A stretch of DNA of 64,000 nucleotides from Diphasiastrum complanatum (Eukaryota; Streptophyta; Lycopodiopsida; Lycopodiales; Lycopodiaceae): assembly GCA_029204225.1 (NCBI GenBank), contig CM055107.1, positions 4,165,079 to 4,229,078 on the forward strand. The letters are read 5' to 3'. The notes under the pieces were generated by a model, which was not told where the DNA came from, made no database searches, and saw only the letters and a program-made list of their open reading frames with translations. Made by a program: the position numbers and the translations under genes. Below, in pieces: positions 51,190-62,830 of the stretch. How positions within the stretch are numbered: the stretch's first letter is position 1; every line of letters begins with the position of its first letter.

Positions 51190-52515
51190 AATTGACCCAA
51201 AGCCCTTTCATTCAACTATCTCATATCAAGATGAGAAGGGACGAATCTGTACACACCTACATTGAGCGCTTTAAGCACCTCAAAGTTGAATGCGTTGATG
51301 AGAAAATAACAAGAAAAAATGGCCATCAAACTCTTCCTAGTAGGTTTACCTAATAAATCTATCTGACGAGAACTTAAACCAGCCGACTCTTATGACCAGT
51401 TGACAGATGTAATGGATAATGCCATTTAGAGAGGAAGATGAAGGATCCAATGATGAGTATGATCATTGTGATCGCAAGCAGATGGCTCACATTAAAAATG
51501 ATTCACACCTTGACCCCACCTCTAGTTCCAATTCCACTAAGTTGTTACATCATATGGATACTTGGCAAATAACTCAACAAGCCCAAATGGATAAGCTTAC
51601 AGCTGATTTCCAAAAGGGGCTTAAGAATATGGTTGACAAGACCTATCCTTCCCGGGAGAATGTGTGGTGCTCTATCAAAACCATATTGCTAACGAATGCC
51701 CACACATGAAACGTATTTCCCGAAAAACGCACGACCGATGTATAGGCAATACCGACCTCCTGGTCCACCACCTTACCATTCTCAACAAAATTATCAGTGA
51801 CCAGGACAATTTTGGCCACAACCTCTAGGCCCACAATAGTACCCGCCTCAACAGCCTTATGTAGTAAATCAACCTCAACCACAAGCACCTGCTCATTATG
51901 TTGATCCTGACTATGTTGATCCAGCTACGTATTATGTTGAAGAAACTCCCGCTGCTCGTTACCAAGTGGACCCAACATACCAATATGATGCCAACACTAT
52001 CACTTATGATCCAAACCAGCCATACTATGCCACTCCATAAGTAAGTTATGCGACACAACCCATGCCTGCCTTGGGTTGTTTTGTTTGTGCTGGCCGACAC
52101 CCTAGCATCCGTTGTCCTGACAAGCTCAAATTTCCACCCCTATGTGATAACTGCGGAATTGAGCACCATACGAAAGACTGCCCAAATCGACCTAAACCTT
52201 CTGTCCCAGTTCATTCGGTTCAGGTCGAGACCTTACCAGCAATGTTCATGACTAGGGCTCAGAGAGCACCTAGCCGAAAAACAGATAGACGACCTGATAA
52301 TCCAGCTGCAATACCCAGTGAGAACTCCACTCCATAAGTCCAATATGCTCCACTATTACGGGCCACAACCTTTTCTGAACAAGCTACGGTGGCAAATGTT
52401 GGAGCACGTAGGCAAAGAGCTGCATACCGTCCGGGTCACTCTCAACCAAGAGACCTTCGACGAAAACGCTCGACAAAGAGTAGCTGCCATTGGCGTGGGA
52501 CCGCTAATCCAATAA
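51190..52515 (+). pseudogene. Ty3-type gag with Pro/Gln/Tyr linker and two zinc knuckles
   Basis: DESVHTYIERFKHLKVECVD, then in another frame MAIKLFLVGLPNKSI and LKPADSYDQLTDVM, which is the retrotransposon gag core. A central charged region (EGSNDEYDHCDRKQMAHIKN) leads to a Pro/Gln/Tyr-rich linker (RQYRPPGPPPYHSQQ; AHYVDPDYVDPATYYVEE) and two CCHC modules, CFVCAGRHPSIRC and CDNCGIEHHTKDC, each CX2CX3HX4C. About 440 codons in total, with at least three frame breaks. No protease, RT or integrase follows. The polypurine tract begins six bases after the last codon. Confidence 0.85.
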
Positions 52516-52527
52516 AGAGGGGGATAA
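52514..52527 (+). promoter_or_regulatory. Polypurine tract of the gag-only element
   Basis: AAAGAGGGGGATAA directly precedes the LTR start TGTTGTCCC. It follows the gag frame without room for pol. Confidence 0.85.
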
Positions 52528-52766
52528 TGTTGTCCCTTATGTTAGCCCAACATAGAAATTATTGTGGCATGTGTTTTGTAAGCCCACAAGTAATTCGGAT
52601 TAGGAAAAACTCATGCTTAGAGCTTTTACTATAACTCTTACAAACAATCATTTGTAATGGTTCAACTTAGAAAGACTAAGTTTAAGATTTAATTCCTAAG
52701 TTAAGTTAATTCCTAAGTTCAAGTTAAGTTTAATTCTAAGTTAGTGCAAGTGCACAAGTTAATTAG
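52528..52766 (+). mobile_element. 3' LTR (truncated) of the gag-only element
   Basis: Matches the first 240 bases of the LTR at 5729 closely, then stops after TTAATTAG, where unrelated copia sequence begins. About 525 bp of the LTR are missing. Confidence 0.88.
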
Positions 52767-52779
52767 TATCCAAATAGGA

Positions 52780-53234
52780 AAGTCTAACTCCTTCTCTGTC
52801 AAGATTACATTATTGGAAAGCAAGCAAGGAACCCATTTAGAACAAGTCATGAGCATGTAGCTAACGATTTGCTAGACATTGTGCATACAAACATATGCAA
52901 CCCAATGCAAACTTTGTCATTGAAAAGTGCCAAATTTTGTAATACCTTCACTGATGAATACTCTAGAAGAATAGTTATATATTTTATTAAGCATAAATAA
53001 GAGGCATTCAATCCCTTTAAGACATTCAAGGAGCATGTAGAGAAAGTCACTTGTAAATGAAACACAGCCCTGAGGTTAGACCATGATGGAGAATATATCG
53101 CAATTAAATTCAAAGAGTACTGCTTCAGCCTCCTTATTCGCATCAATCCAATGGGCTTGCTAAGAGAAAGAACCGTACCTTAGTCAAGTCGGCCAAGTGC
53201 ATGCCAGATCACACATCATTACCTAAGCACTTGG
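52780..53234 (+). pseudogene. Ty1-copia integrase, left half
   Basis: TDEYSRRIVIYFIKHK, one stop, EAFNPFKTFKEHVEKVT and then KSAKCMPDHTSLPKH-like sequence near 53190-53232. The frame breaks off in the middle of a KHFWAK motif, where a solo LTR is inserted. Confidence 0.8.
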
Positions 53235-54231
53235 TGTTGGGGGTGGTATAGGCATTTTAGAAATTATTTATAAGCTTTGATACCAGTCTTGCTGAATATG
53301 AAATCCAGACAAGAGAAACAGAATGTTGAATTGTAACAAGATCTTTACAAATTGTTGATTCAGACTGTTTCTTAGAATGACTAGAGAAATATCTTTGTAG
53401 GTGTCTGAGACAACCATGAAGGCATCAATACAATTAGGCATCTATGACAACCATGCTTCCTTCAAGTTAGAAATTCTGAATGAGTCGTGGAAACAAGTAT
53501 CATAAGTAGAGGGAAAAATTATCAAAAAGCATTCATTAGTGCAAACACACGTAAAGAAAATAGAGAATCTATGTATTAGCTATTGTACATACAACAATAA
53601 AATCACAATCCTGTGTCCGAGAATGGTTCACAGTAGTAATGCATTATCTGTTGTGATCCTATTATGCTAGATTGAATAATATCTCTACTTCTTGAATTAC
53701 TTTCAATCTCTCTAATAATCTCTAATTCTATAAAAGCAGATAATCTAATACAATGGAGTTCATGGAGGAACTCTGATTCACATGTATGGTCTATATGGTA
53801 GTGTATCTGCTTCGATTATCGTGTATATATATATATATATATACATCAGTTGCGATACAACTGTAAGAGTAACGGTCGTGAAGTGGTGCAATTACTGCAA
53901 AGTGATTGGTGATGTAGTCTGCGTCGGACAGAGTAGAGCGAGAGCTTCTTATTGATTGGTGGACATCAAGGGAGTCGAAAGTCATTGGACTTGAGTCGAT
54001 GTCATTGGACTCGAGTTGTGGACTCGAGTCCAATCAATGAAGTCGATGTCAGGTATGTCAAAGTTAATCTTGTTCTGCTTCGATGTCAGGTATGTCGAAG
54101 TTGATGTATAGACAGACTGTTTGACTTATGTGAGTAAGGATGCATGCTATTGTAGAGAGAGAATATTTACATAGTATGGTAGTACTTAGGAAATGAATTT
54201 AGGTAAGTAGGAGTGAAGATTAACTCCAACA
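53235..54231 (+). mobile_element. Solo LTR inserted inside copia integrase
   Basis: 997 bp with inverted end hexamers, TGTTGG at the start and CCAACA at the end. The flanks 53230-53234 (CTTGG) and 54232-54236 (CTTCT) agree at three of five positions, so a decayed TSD is possible. Removing it rejoins the integrase reading AAG CAC TTC TGG GCT AAA. It has a TATATA tract near 53823 and no internal gene. Confidence 0.75.
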
Positions 54232-55206
54232 CTTCTGGGCTAAAGTTGTTTCCACCGCAACTTACATCCAGAACACATATTCGACTAAGGCCCTCTCGAA
54301 GTAAAACTCCTCACGAAGTTTGGACAAGATCCAAATCATCGGTGAAGAACCTTAGAGTGTCTAGATGCATCGCCTACAAATCCCGAAATAGACCAAAAAG
54401 AAATTGGACTTCCAAAGTCTCAAGTCCATATTCATTGGTTATGCTTCTTCAGACAAAACCTACAAGCTGTATTATCAAAATACTTCGAAGATATTCTTTA
54501 GCAGGGATGTCATATTCATCGAGGATCAATTTATTGACCTGAAAGACAAGAGCAAAGTTCTATAAGAACTATCGAATACTCATGCCATTGACATGACAAT
54601 TCAAATATGAAGTTTGAATGTGTCGATAGCCAAACAGCCCTTTGATAGTTGATCCAAAGAAGATGTTGCTACTCAGGAGCAACAAAACCGAAGACAAGAT
54701 AATAAGCCATTGCCACCTCCAAGAAAATCAACCAGAGTGCACACACACCCTACAAGTTATATTGATGAGCCTGCTTGCTATCTAATTCAAAAAATCGACT
54801 ACTATCGATGAAGCACTCAGTCAAACAAGCTTTGATCTTTGGAGAAAAGCAATGGACAGAGAATATGCCTCTCTGATCATGAACCAGACATGCTCAACTA
54901 TCAAATTGCTTGCCAACAACAATTTAATTGATTGCAAATGGGTCTTCAAGATCAAATACAAAGCTGATGGGAGTATCAATTGCATGAAGGCTTGACTAGT
55001 AGCGCGTGGATTCCCTCAAATCCCGAACTTTGAAATTAAATATCATTATGTCATGAGTAAGATTCTCAAAAAGGAGGTAAGCTTGGAGTATTGTCGAACG
55101 TAGAACATGACGACACATGTATTCATCAAGGCATTGAGTATTGGCACACACAACATATTTTGTGCATCGATTAATCTAAAGATCAAGGCATTCTTGCATC
55201 CATATT
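54232..55206 (+). pseudogene. Ty1-copia integrase right half and RT start
   Basis: AKVVSTATYIQNTYSTKAL (end of integrase core), IFIGYASSDKTYKLYYQNT, then DEALSQTSFDLWRKAMDREY and LIDCKWVFKIKYKADGSIN of the RT, followed by a stop and LVARGFPQIPNF. The RT palm (YVDD) and RNase H are missing. The polypurine tract follows within 200 bp, so most of RT and RNase H was deleted. Confidence 0.85.
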
Positions 55207-56285
55207 AAGAGGGGGGTGTTGGATTTATTCCTTCTCTCTCTAACCTAGATTCATCATGTTGTTGCATATTTACACGTATTGTTGCACAGTCTGTAGAAAT
55301 ACACAAAAATCAAAGACAGGTGTCTACGCAATAGTCAAACTATCGAATGCAGTCAAACTAACGGGAAGGTCCAATTATCAAGGGAGTATCGAGTCTACCA
55401 ATTATTGACAAGTGCTCAAACATTCAATTTGAATAACTATCGAATTGAACATTCGAACCCTTGTCACACTCAACGCTAGCCCATGTGACTGTGACTCGAA
55501 TCGACAAACTGTCGACTGCTTGCTGACATGTACCACTCTAAATATAGCTAGTCACCTATACCAGCTATCTACTGCACCGTGCAATTGTTTTGACAATGAC
55601 AACAGTCATGACCACCACTATTCAAATAACGATAGCCACAACTGCCACTTACCTATAATAATGATAGCCATGATCACCACCAAGATCTTAGATAGCAAAG
55701 CTCAAACATCTTTATACATTTGTATATATATGTCTATAATCATCTGATAGAAGATGTTGCTGTATCAAGCAAACAAGCATTTAGAATCAAATGATCATTA
55801 TAATTAATCAGTAGATACTATAGATGTTATCACATCAATTAGATTTAGATGGAGATTTAGAATAAGCTATTGAATGATCTTCATATCATCATAGCCATTA
55901 CAAAACTAAGAGCTAGTTTTGAGTATGCGGTTATTACCATAATTGTTTGTGTTGTCATTCACTTGACTTTTATTTCTTTGAATTATAAATAAATTTATTG
56001 TCTTATTGCGTTCAAAATAATGTCAATGTGTATGTTATGCTACTATGCTTGATCGTGCTATCTGATTGTTCTCTTACTGATTCATATGAACTGTCTGAAT
56101 TTTACTTCTGAAACTAACAGTCATTAGACTTTGTATTTGTCTACGTAATCAATCCTATTGGCTCTGACAACTTCAAAGTCAGAACCAAGTAGAATCAACC
56201 GAGCCATTTGACTCGATACTATGATTCGATTTAATAGGTGTAGTACATACACTGAGAAAATTTCAGTTCTTTGATTTTTCCAACA
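55207..56285 (+). mobile_element. Polypurine tract and 3' LTR of the copia element
   Basis: AAGAGGGGGG (55207-55216) then TGTTGGATTTATTCC; end TTTTTCCAACA at 56285. The LTR is 1069 bp. Its start is the same as that of the minus-strand LTR at 49452, so both belong to one LTR family. Confidence 0.75.
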
Positions 56286-57866
56286 AATGGAGTGTTCTAT
56301 TAAGTATTTCAATTACTTATAGGTTGACAACTTAACACATATTAGTACTTTTCCACAGATTATATCAATTTAACCTGGATTAATATGTTATGTCAGTTGA
56401 AGTGGTTTTGGCAAAATTGGTTTGTGACTTTGTAGTTCAGGTTTGTCCACAAAGTCAAGTATTTAGAGGTGTGAGATGTTACATTGTCCAAATGTATAGG
56501 AGCAGTACGTGACAAACAATAAAATGGTACGATACCCTTTTTGAAATTTTATAGCAGAACTACTAGATGACAAAGTTCAAAAGCTCATTTTAAAGAGTTG
56601 TGCTCATTAGGTACGCAAACATGATTGGTGAGTTTCGATGTAAGCAAAGATGCATATTGGTGCTAAAGCACTTGAAACAACTATAGCTATCATGACATAT
56701 GTTGCTGCTTTAGATTTTTTCTCAATCATAATCTTCAAAGTTTTCAGCTCAAATAACAGTTGCCATGCCTTCTTCTCGCTGGTGTACGCTATAACATTTG
56801 CTTCAACTATTGCAGCTTCCAGTCCTTCTAGCTTCGTTTTCCATTTTGGTCCTTTCATCATTTGCTTTCATTAGGCTCTTTGAGAAACCATCAGTCATAC
56901 TTCAAAGCTCAACGTTGAGAGCTTGGTTTCATGCATCTCAGAAGGTTCGCATTACTGATTAGATATTTCGCTTTTAATGCCAGGATCATCTTCAAGTGCC
57001 GCCCTTTGTCGAAGAGAGGAGCCTTCCCTTCAGGATTGAAGTTGTAAGACACCCTAGACGTTACAAATATGTCCAGGGATCATGGACCATTCTTGTCAAT
57101 GATCTTTATCTTTCATCCATCTCTTACCAACAAGTTGAACTTCATTTTCTCATTAGCAAATACTATAAAATATGGTCAAAGCTCATATATGGCGTTTTGA
57201 TTTGTTTTGTTTTTACTTATCTCACCACAATATATAAAATGCCTTATTCATGCTATTATCAAATGCATAACTCATAACCAAAACATAAATCATATCACAA
57301 AACAAAACAAAATTCAATTATGACCCAAAACATCCTTTCATCAACGACCTAATTTGCTATTCAAAGTTTACATTGAAGAAGTTTTTGTAAGTTGAACTTT
57401 ATCTTTCATCCATCTCCTAAAAACTTCATGGTCTCATTAGCAAATACTATCAAAGCTCATATTTTGCGTTTTCTTTGTTCTATTTTGTTTTTGTTTTTTC
57501 TTGAGCTACACAATGTCATTATTACACTTTTTGTAACAAAACACATTTAGCAATAACACCCAATCTTTATCCAATTATAATTTTGTGATGCCTTGACATA
57601 TCTGTTTCATGATTGATATTCTAAACTTGCATGCATACAAAAGAGAAAACAAAAACAAATTACAAATCTAATCAATTTCTTCAAACATTAAAATGTCTAT
57701 TGAAAACTTACAACAAACTAATTTCCAAATTTTCAAGCTACAAAATAATTACACAAAATTATTTCACACAACAATATCTAAAATGCCTTATCCAAATCCT
57801 AAAAATTTAGGATTCATGCTATTATCACATGGCAAGGCCTTGTGGTATTATACCACATCGTTCTTG
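56286..57866. other. No gene identified; one small minus-strand frame
   Basis: The minus-strand frame 56861-56607 (84 codons) has a charged helix (KKAWQLLFELKTLKIMIEKK) and a hydrophobic segment (YVMIAIVVSSALAPICIFAY), like a coiled coil plus one membrane segment. I do not recognise it and there is no sign of splicing or expression. The rest is AT-rich with nothing I can name. Confidence 0.35.
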
Positions 57867-57926
57867 TTTTTTAAGGAGACACAAATCTATAGTTATTGTG
57901 GTCATCATTAATAAGGAAAACTAACT

Positions 57927-57963
57927 ATTATATCCAATGGAGGTCGTGCTCATTGGATATAAT
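57927..57963. repeat. Perfect hairpin, 13-bp arms
   Basis: ATTATATCCAATG and CATTGGATATAAT flank 11 bases. Similar ATCCAATG...CATTGG phrases recur at 58150 and in arm 1 near 38570 and 38800. Confidence 0.85.
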
Positions 57964-58278
57964 ATTGGAACTTTGTCTTGATGAATTCTCCACCTCTCTT
58001 AGATTTGAGCCTTCTAATCTTGGCATTTATCTCACTTAGCACAATATTCTCGAACTTTTTGAAAAAAGATAAAAGACAATTGTAATTTTTTTTTGTAAGA
58101 GACACACAACTCTATAGCTATTGTAGCTATCCTTCATACAAACAAAATAACTATTATATCCAATGGAGCTCAAGCTCATTGGGCCATCGATGTTTGAGTG
58201 GGAGAATATTCTAGACTGGTCAATTTTTTTTCTTTCATTCTATGTATTTATGGCTTGTCTATGTTGTTTGCCATAAAC

Positions 58279-58575
58279 TCATCCCTCATAGAAGGTGTTA
58301 GAATATTGATCATTCTTGATCTCCATTCCTTCAACTAGTTGGGTCTCATGCATCTTCCTAAACGACGTCATGTTGAAAATACCAAAAGCCAAATAACGGA
58401 AATTTGTAGCTAAGGGGGAACAATCGAAGTTGATGCATACCAAACTTTTCTCCATTGGCCTTAACGAGCCATCAACTTCTAAAAGGACAACCCAATCCAA
58501 ATTTGTTGAGACAAAATAATGGAAGCCTAAAGCCAAAAAAATTGATGAGATATGCCAATCCACATTGGGATGCAT
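58279..58575 (-). CDS. Unrecognised 98-codon frame, mirror copy
   Basis: Mirror of 38173-38469, open from ATG to TGA. Visible changes are N to I, L to H and L to M. No domain recognised. Confidence 0.3.
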   Translation of the reverse strand: MHPNVDWHISSIFLALGFHYFVSTNLDWVVLLEVDGSLRPMEKSLVCINFDCSPLATNFRYLAFGIFNMTSFRKMHETQLVEGMEIKNDQYSNTFYEG

Positions 58576-60319
58576 GCACTAAAAAATCTCTACCCAAAGC
58601 ACTTCATGATGTAGGAGAGCATTTTAAAGATTGTCCTTGGATGAGGTGGAAGTTGTTTTACGACAAACTACAAGAAAACCAAAGTCAACTTCTAACGAGG
58701 AGAAGATAAAAAAGTTAGTCTATGTGGGAGAGCTAAATGTTTTTATGAGCATTACTAAAGCGTAGGATAAAGTTGTACACCAAGGAGTTCAATGGTTTGA
58801 GGAGCCTTGGCCAAAACTAGTTATGTCCGAGGACTTTATGGGTTTCAAGAGCCTTACTTGAGTTGTTATGTTAGTGTAAGAAGACACAATCTTCTTCCAA
58901 AGACTTTATGGGTTTGAGAAGCCTTGCCTAAGTAGTTATGTTAGTGTAATATGCAAGTCCTACTCCAAGGACTTTATGGGTTTGAGGAGCCTTGCATTGA
59001 ACAAAGTTCATTTGATGGGTGCATGCCTTTATCTTATGAAGTTAAATTTTTTTAGACACATGTCATCCATGAGCCTCTGTATTTGTTTTAAACACATGTC
59101 ATCTATGCTTCTTTTTGGGCTCAGACATAATAGCATTTATGCTTCAAAGCCCATAAGCTTTCCATCTCATAAAAACGAAAATCAATCATGCCATGTAATG
59201 CCCTAGAGAATGAAAATTGACCATGTTTCAAGAGTAAGTAAAAAGTTCTCCTACCTTTTGTTAATAAGAATTTATTAACCTAGAAGTTACCTTTATGACA
59301 AGTAAAGTATTTTCTCAAATATTTTGAACTAAAATGGATATCCATTTCACCTTGAAAAATCAGCTCCATAAATTCTACTTGCTCTATTATATCCATTTCA
59401 CCTTGAAAAATCAGCTCCATAAATTCTACTTGCTCTATAAGCCAATACAATTTTATACATGCCTATGAAAAAATTTCATTACCTAAGAAAAAGTTAGGAC
59501 CAATAGAATATGTCTATTTATTGTAAAAAATAGTTTTCAAATCTCTTTTACATGACTTTCCATGACCGTGGTGCCGAAGATCAAGTATAAATTTTGCTCA
59601 TCCTTTCCAAAGGAAATGGTTTTTTATATACCTCTATGGAGATTCAGTTGATTTTTGAAGTCACACCTCACCATAATGACCTCATGGCAACTAATCAAAA
59701 CGTTAATTTTTGAAGTCACACCTCACCATAATGACCTCATCGCAACTAATCAAAATGAGCTTGTTCCTTGAAAGCTATGTTAGTACCGGTCTCCCAATGT
59801 TCAATTAAACATCAAACCATATGAGATTCTCCACATGTAGCCAATAATCTATAGACTTAGATGACATACGTGTAATTTTTGAAAGTCACGGCTCGCCCTC
59901 GTGACAAGGTGACTTATCAAATGACCCTTATCACCATGAAATGTCAATGAGGTACTTGTTTCTCTAAATTCGAAATAAACATAGAAATATGAGATGTGGG
60001 CACATGCAGGAGAGATTGAATGGATAAGATGTGGCACTAGATGAATGGATGCAATGAACAAGTCATTATATGGAAAGCAAAAAGTGCCACCTAAATATCC
60101 CCCACTTTTTCTAACACACACCCCAAGAAAAGAAAAGACAAGGACATATGCTATGGTATGGTATGGTATAGGTAGGCAAAAAAGTGCAAAAGGACAAGGC
60201 GGGTCGGTAGTGAGGTAGGTACCTACTACCATAACAGTGCACGCCGTGCCGGGCAGAGTCGGGCAACGTCAGCCACAAATTTAGTTTTGGTATTTTTTAA
60301 TTAATGAATTAATTTTTTT

Positions 60320-60817
60320 GAGTTTTAATTGGTTGGGATTTTTGTCGCCTCTTTTTTATCCATTTCTTTTTGCCTTTTTGCTGCCTTTCATTCCCGCCGC
60401 TGCCCTGCCCTTTTACGCTTTTTCTCTCTCGCTCTCGCGTCTGAGTCTCTCTCTCGATGCTTCCTGCTTCCTCTTGCCGCTTCTACTTTTTGCTCCTTCT
60501 TCGCCTTCTGGATCGCGTTTTCTGATGCTTCTCTTGCTTTGAAGCCTTAGCAGCAACACTGCTTTCCTTGCTTTTGTTGTCTCTTCTCTGAGATGTGACC
60601 ACTGAGTAGTTGCAAGCTCTTGTCTTAGCTGTGGAGGCGAGGTGGGCGTTGTTAGATTTCACTCCTTCACTTGCAAATGCCTCCTTTGAGCAGTTTGTAT
60701 AAGCTCTCGGAATCCAGACAGAGATGATGTTCGTGTAGAAGTAGTGCATCGCAAGCTCGAGGCTTTCGGTCTTATTCTGATCACGGATTTAGTATTTAGA
60801 AGAATCCGGACTCGTGT
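60320..60817 (+). promoter_or_regulatory. Duplicated LHY-like leader facing right
   Basis: CT-rich sequence (TTTCTCTCTCGCTCTCGCG) and the following 400 bases match the region upstream of the LHY start, in inverse orientation. I see no MYB exon to the right before the window ends. A second, partial LHY copy beyond 64 kb is possible because introns here are very long. Confidence 0.5.
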
Positions 60818-61078
60818 AGTCTCTGTAGTCTCGAAATTGTGTTATGGAATTTTAAATTCTGTGTAATTTTTTGCACTTTTTGGAGATGATTACATAATCT
60901 GGATTCTGATAATAGTGTTGCGCATCCAATATCTGGAAGATAGGGAGATTGATTTTCCAAAATTTAGGATTTCTTGACTCTTCATCATTTTCACATTTAG
61001 TTTCATATGTTTCAAATGTTCAAGGTTACATTTCCTAGCATGTGAACTTAAGTAACTAGCTAAGGAGAAGAAACTTCA

Positions 61079-62830
61079 GAGTACAAAGGAATGCATGTTG
61101 AAAACGTAAAAGCCATAAAGAGAATTGAGATACTTCACAACTATAACAAAGCAACAATCTCACAGAGTATCTACATAAAGCCTACTGCTTGGTGTAAGTC
61201 GCTAGTTAAGACAGTTGGAAGTTTAGGTAGTGCAGGAAGCTGTAAAGCAGTCGTTCTTACAACTACGGCACGTCGAAGTATTGCAAGTGCCTGAGTGCGT
61301 TGGAAAACAAAAAGAACACCACCCAAGGGATCACCTTGTCTGATACCATCAACAGACGAGATAACCGAAACATCACCTGAGCGAGAAACATGACTGAAAT
61401 ATAGAGGCGCATCCATGGAATAAAAAGAGCGAACAAACGGGATGAGCTGAGCGAGAGGACCGTGAGCCGCATGAAGTTCTTGGAAAATGGTCCCTCGAGA
61501 AACAGAATTGAAAGTATTTTTAACATCCACTTGAAGGACAACCCAATCTGGATGAAGATCCAAGGTAGCACGCAAAGCATGTACGACTGTCTCGCAACCG
61601 CCAGGAGTAGCACAACCAAACTGATGAGGAAACGGGTGGTCATGAAAACTGTCACGAAGCTGAAAACCAAGAGCCCTAGAAACCAATCTGTATAAAACCT
61701 CACCAACACCAATGGGACGCACTCCACCGCCAAGCTTATCCAGGGCTATCAAATGAGCAGCACCAAGAATACAAGCAATAAAAAGAGGAATACGGCCACA
61801 TGCTACGGAAGAGCAAACCAAACCCGCTAGCAGAGTCATCAGGAGAAAAACAGTCATGAAGATGCTCAAAAACCATACCAGAAGGACCCCCAGTTGACAG
61901 ATGAGGGCTGCGTAGAAAAGCATTAAGAAAATGAGATTCTGAGAGCTGCAAATCGGAATCAGGTTTAAAGTCCTCAATAAAAGAGAGAAGGGAGTCATTT
62001 GTCGGTGGATGAAGAAGCTCCAAAGCCTGAAGGGTGGCAGCAGAAGGAGTAGCTGGACTTGTAGGAGCTAGAGCACGAGTTGCACGAGAATACTCACCCA
62101 CTTGCCCAAGTAAAACACAACGACGCAACCGACGATGAACAGGGGGGATAGAAACACCATCCGAAGTTGACTCCCGCTGAGCAGCCGCATGACAGCAAAG
62201 GAAATGCTCTTCTTGCAGATTTTCCCAATCTCCTGACATAAAGCAAAAAGGCATGCCAAGCTGCAATATCAGAAGGGTTGGAAGTTAGAAGAGACAAAGG
62301 TAAGGACAAAGCTCTCTGGATGTCTAAGCGCATGGCAAAGGAAATGTGTGCATAAAGACGAGGACGAGGAAAACCCAAATGAAAAGCGGTCAAAATATCA
62401 AGGGAGCGAATCCAGGTCCAAGCCGAGTCAGGTGGTAAAGTGGGAGCAGGATGAGGTGCAAGGTCGACATTGGTTAATGCGAGCTGTTGACGAAAAGTAG
62501 AGCAAGCGTTATGATGGCGAGAAAGATTGACACCTTGCACATAAAGGCGACCACATCCTGCACATGGAACACGGGGGCGAGAAGAGGAAGAAGGAGAAAG
62601 CTGAGAAACTGAAAGAGAGGAAGAAAGCTGGTGGCGAAGATGGGGCGGACAGTATGGCACCACCAGGCCAGAGGAAACAAGCAAGGAATTATCCGCAACA
62701 TCACGGTGGGCTTCACGACGCGCGCAGGAAGGGGAAGCACTAGAAGGATGCTCTGAAGGGGAAGCAGGTCTCTTTTCTCCACGTCGAGCAAGAGGTAGAG
62801 GATTGAGAATGAGAGCTAGACTTGCAATTG
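61079..62830 (-). mobile_element. LINE (non-LTR retrotransposon) with zinc finger and RT, internally deleted
   Basis: Reading leftwards: a Ser/Pro-rich start, a zinc finger CAGCGRLYVQGVNLSRHHNAC (CX2CX12HX3C), IRSLDILTAFHLGFPRPRLY, a frameshift near 62260, LLGQVGEYSRATRALAPTSP, HLSTGGPSGMVFEHLHD, a second frameshift, then RT: GGGVRPIGVGEVLYRLVSRA, HPDWVVLQVDVKNTFNSVSR (the first catalytic Asp) and SVDGIRQGDPLGGVLFV. Directly after this comes the far C-terminus, RTQALAILRRAVVV to DLHQAVGFM. The YADD motif and any endonuclease are deleted. The N-terminal finger recalls R2-like LINEs, but I cannot assign the clade. It shares its 3' end with 13391-13985. Confidence 0.85.

Larger units (their letters stand above)
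57867..60817 (-). repeat. Inverted duplication, arm 2
   Basis: Reverse complement of 35940-38870. It has two local duplications absent from arm 1 (near 59340-59440 and 59650-59760) and lacks a 76-bp segment present in arm 1 near 36012-36088. It ends at ACTCGTG, inside the LHY leader homology. Confidence 0.93.

Noticed and set aside
60483-60749. 88-codon basic protein on the minus strand
   Set aside because: It is antisense to the duplicated LHY leader, is broken in arm 1 by the 76-bp segment, and has no domain.
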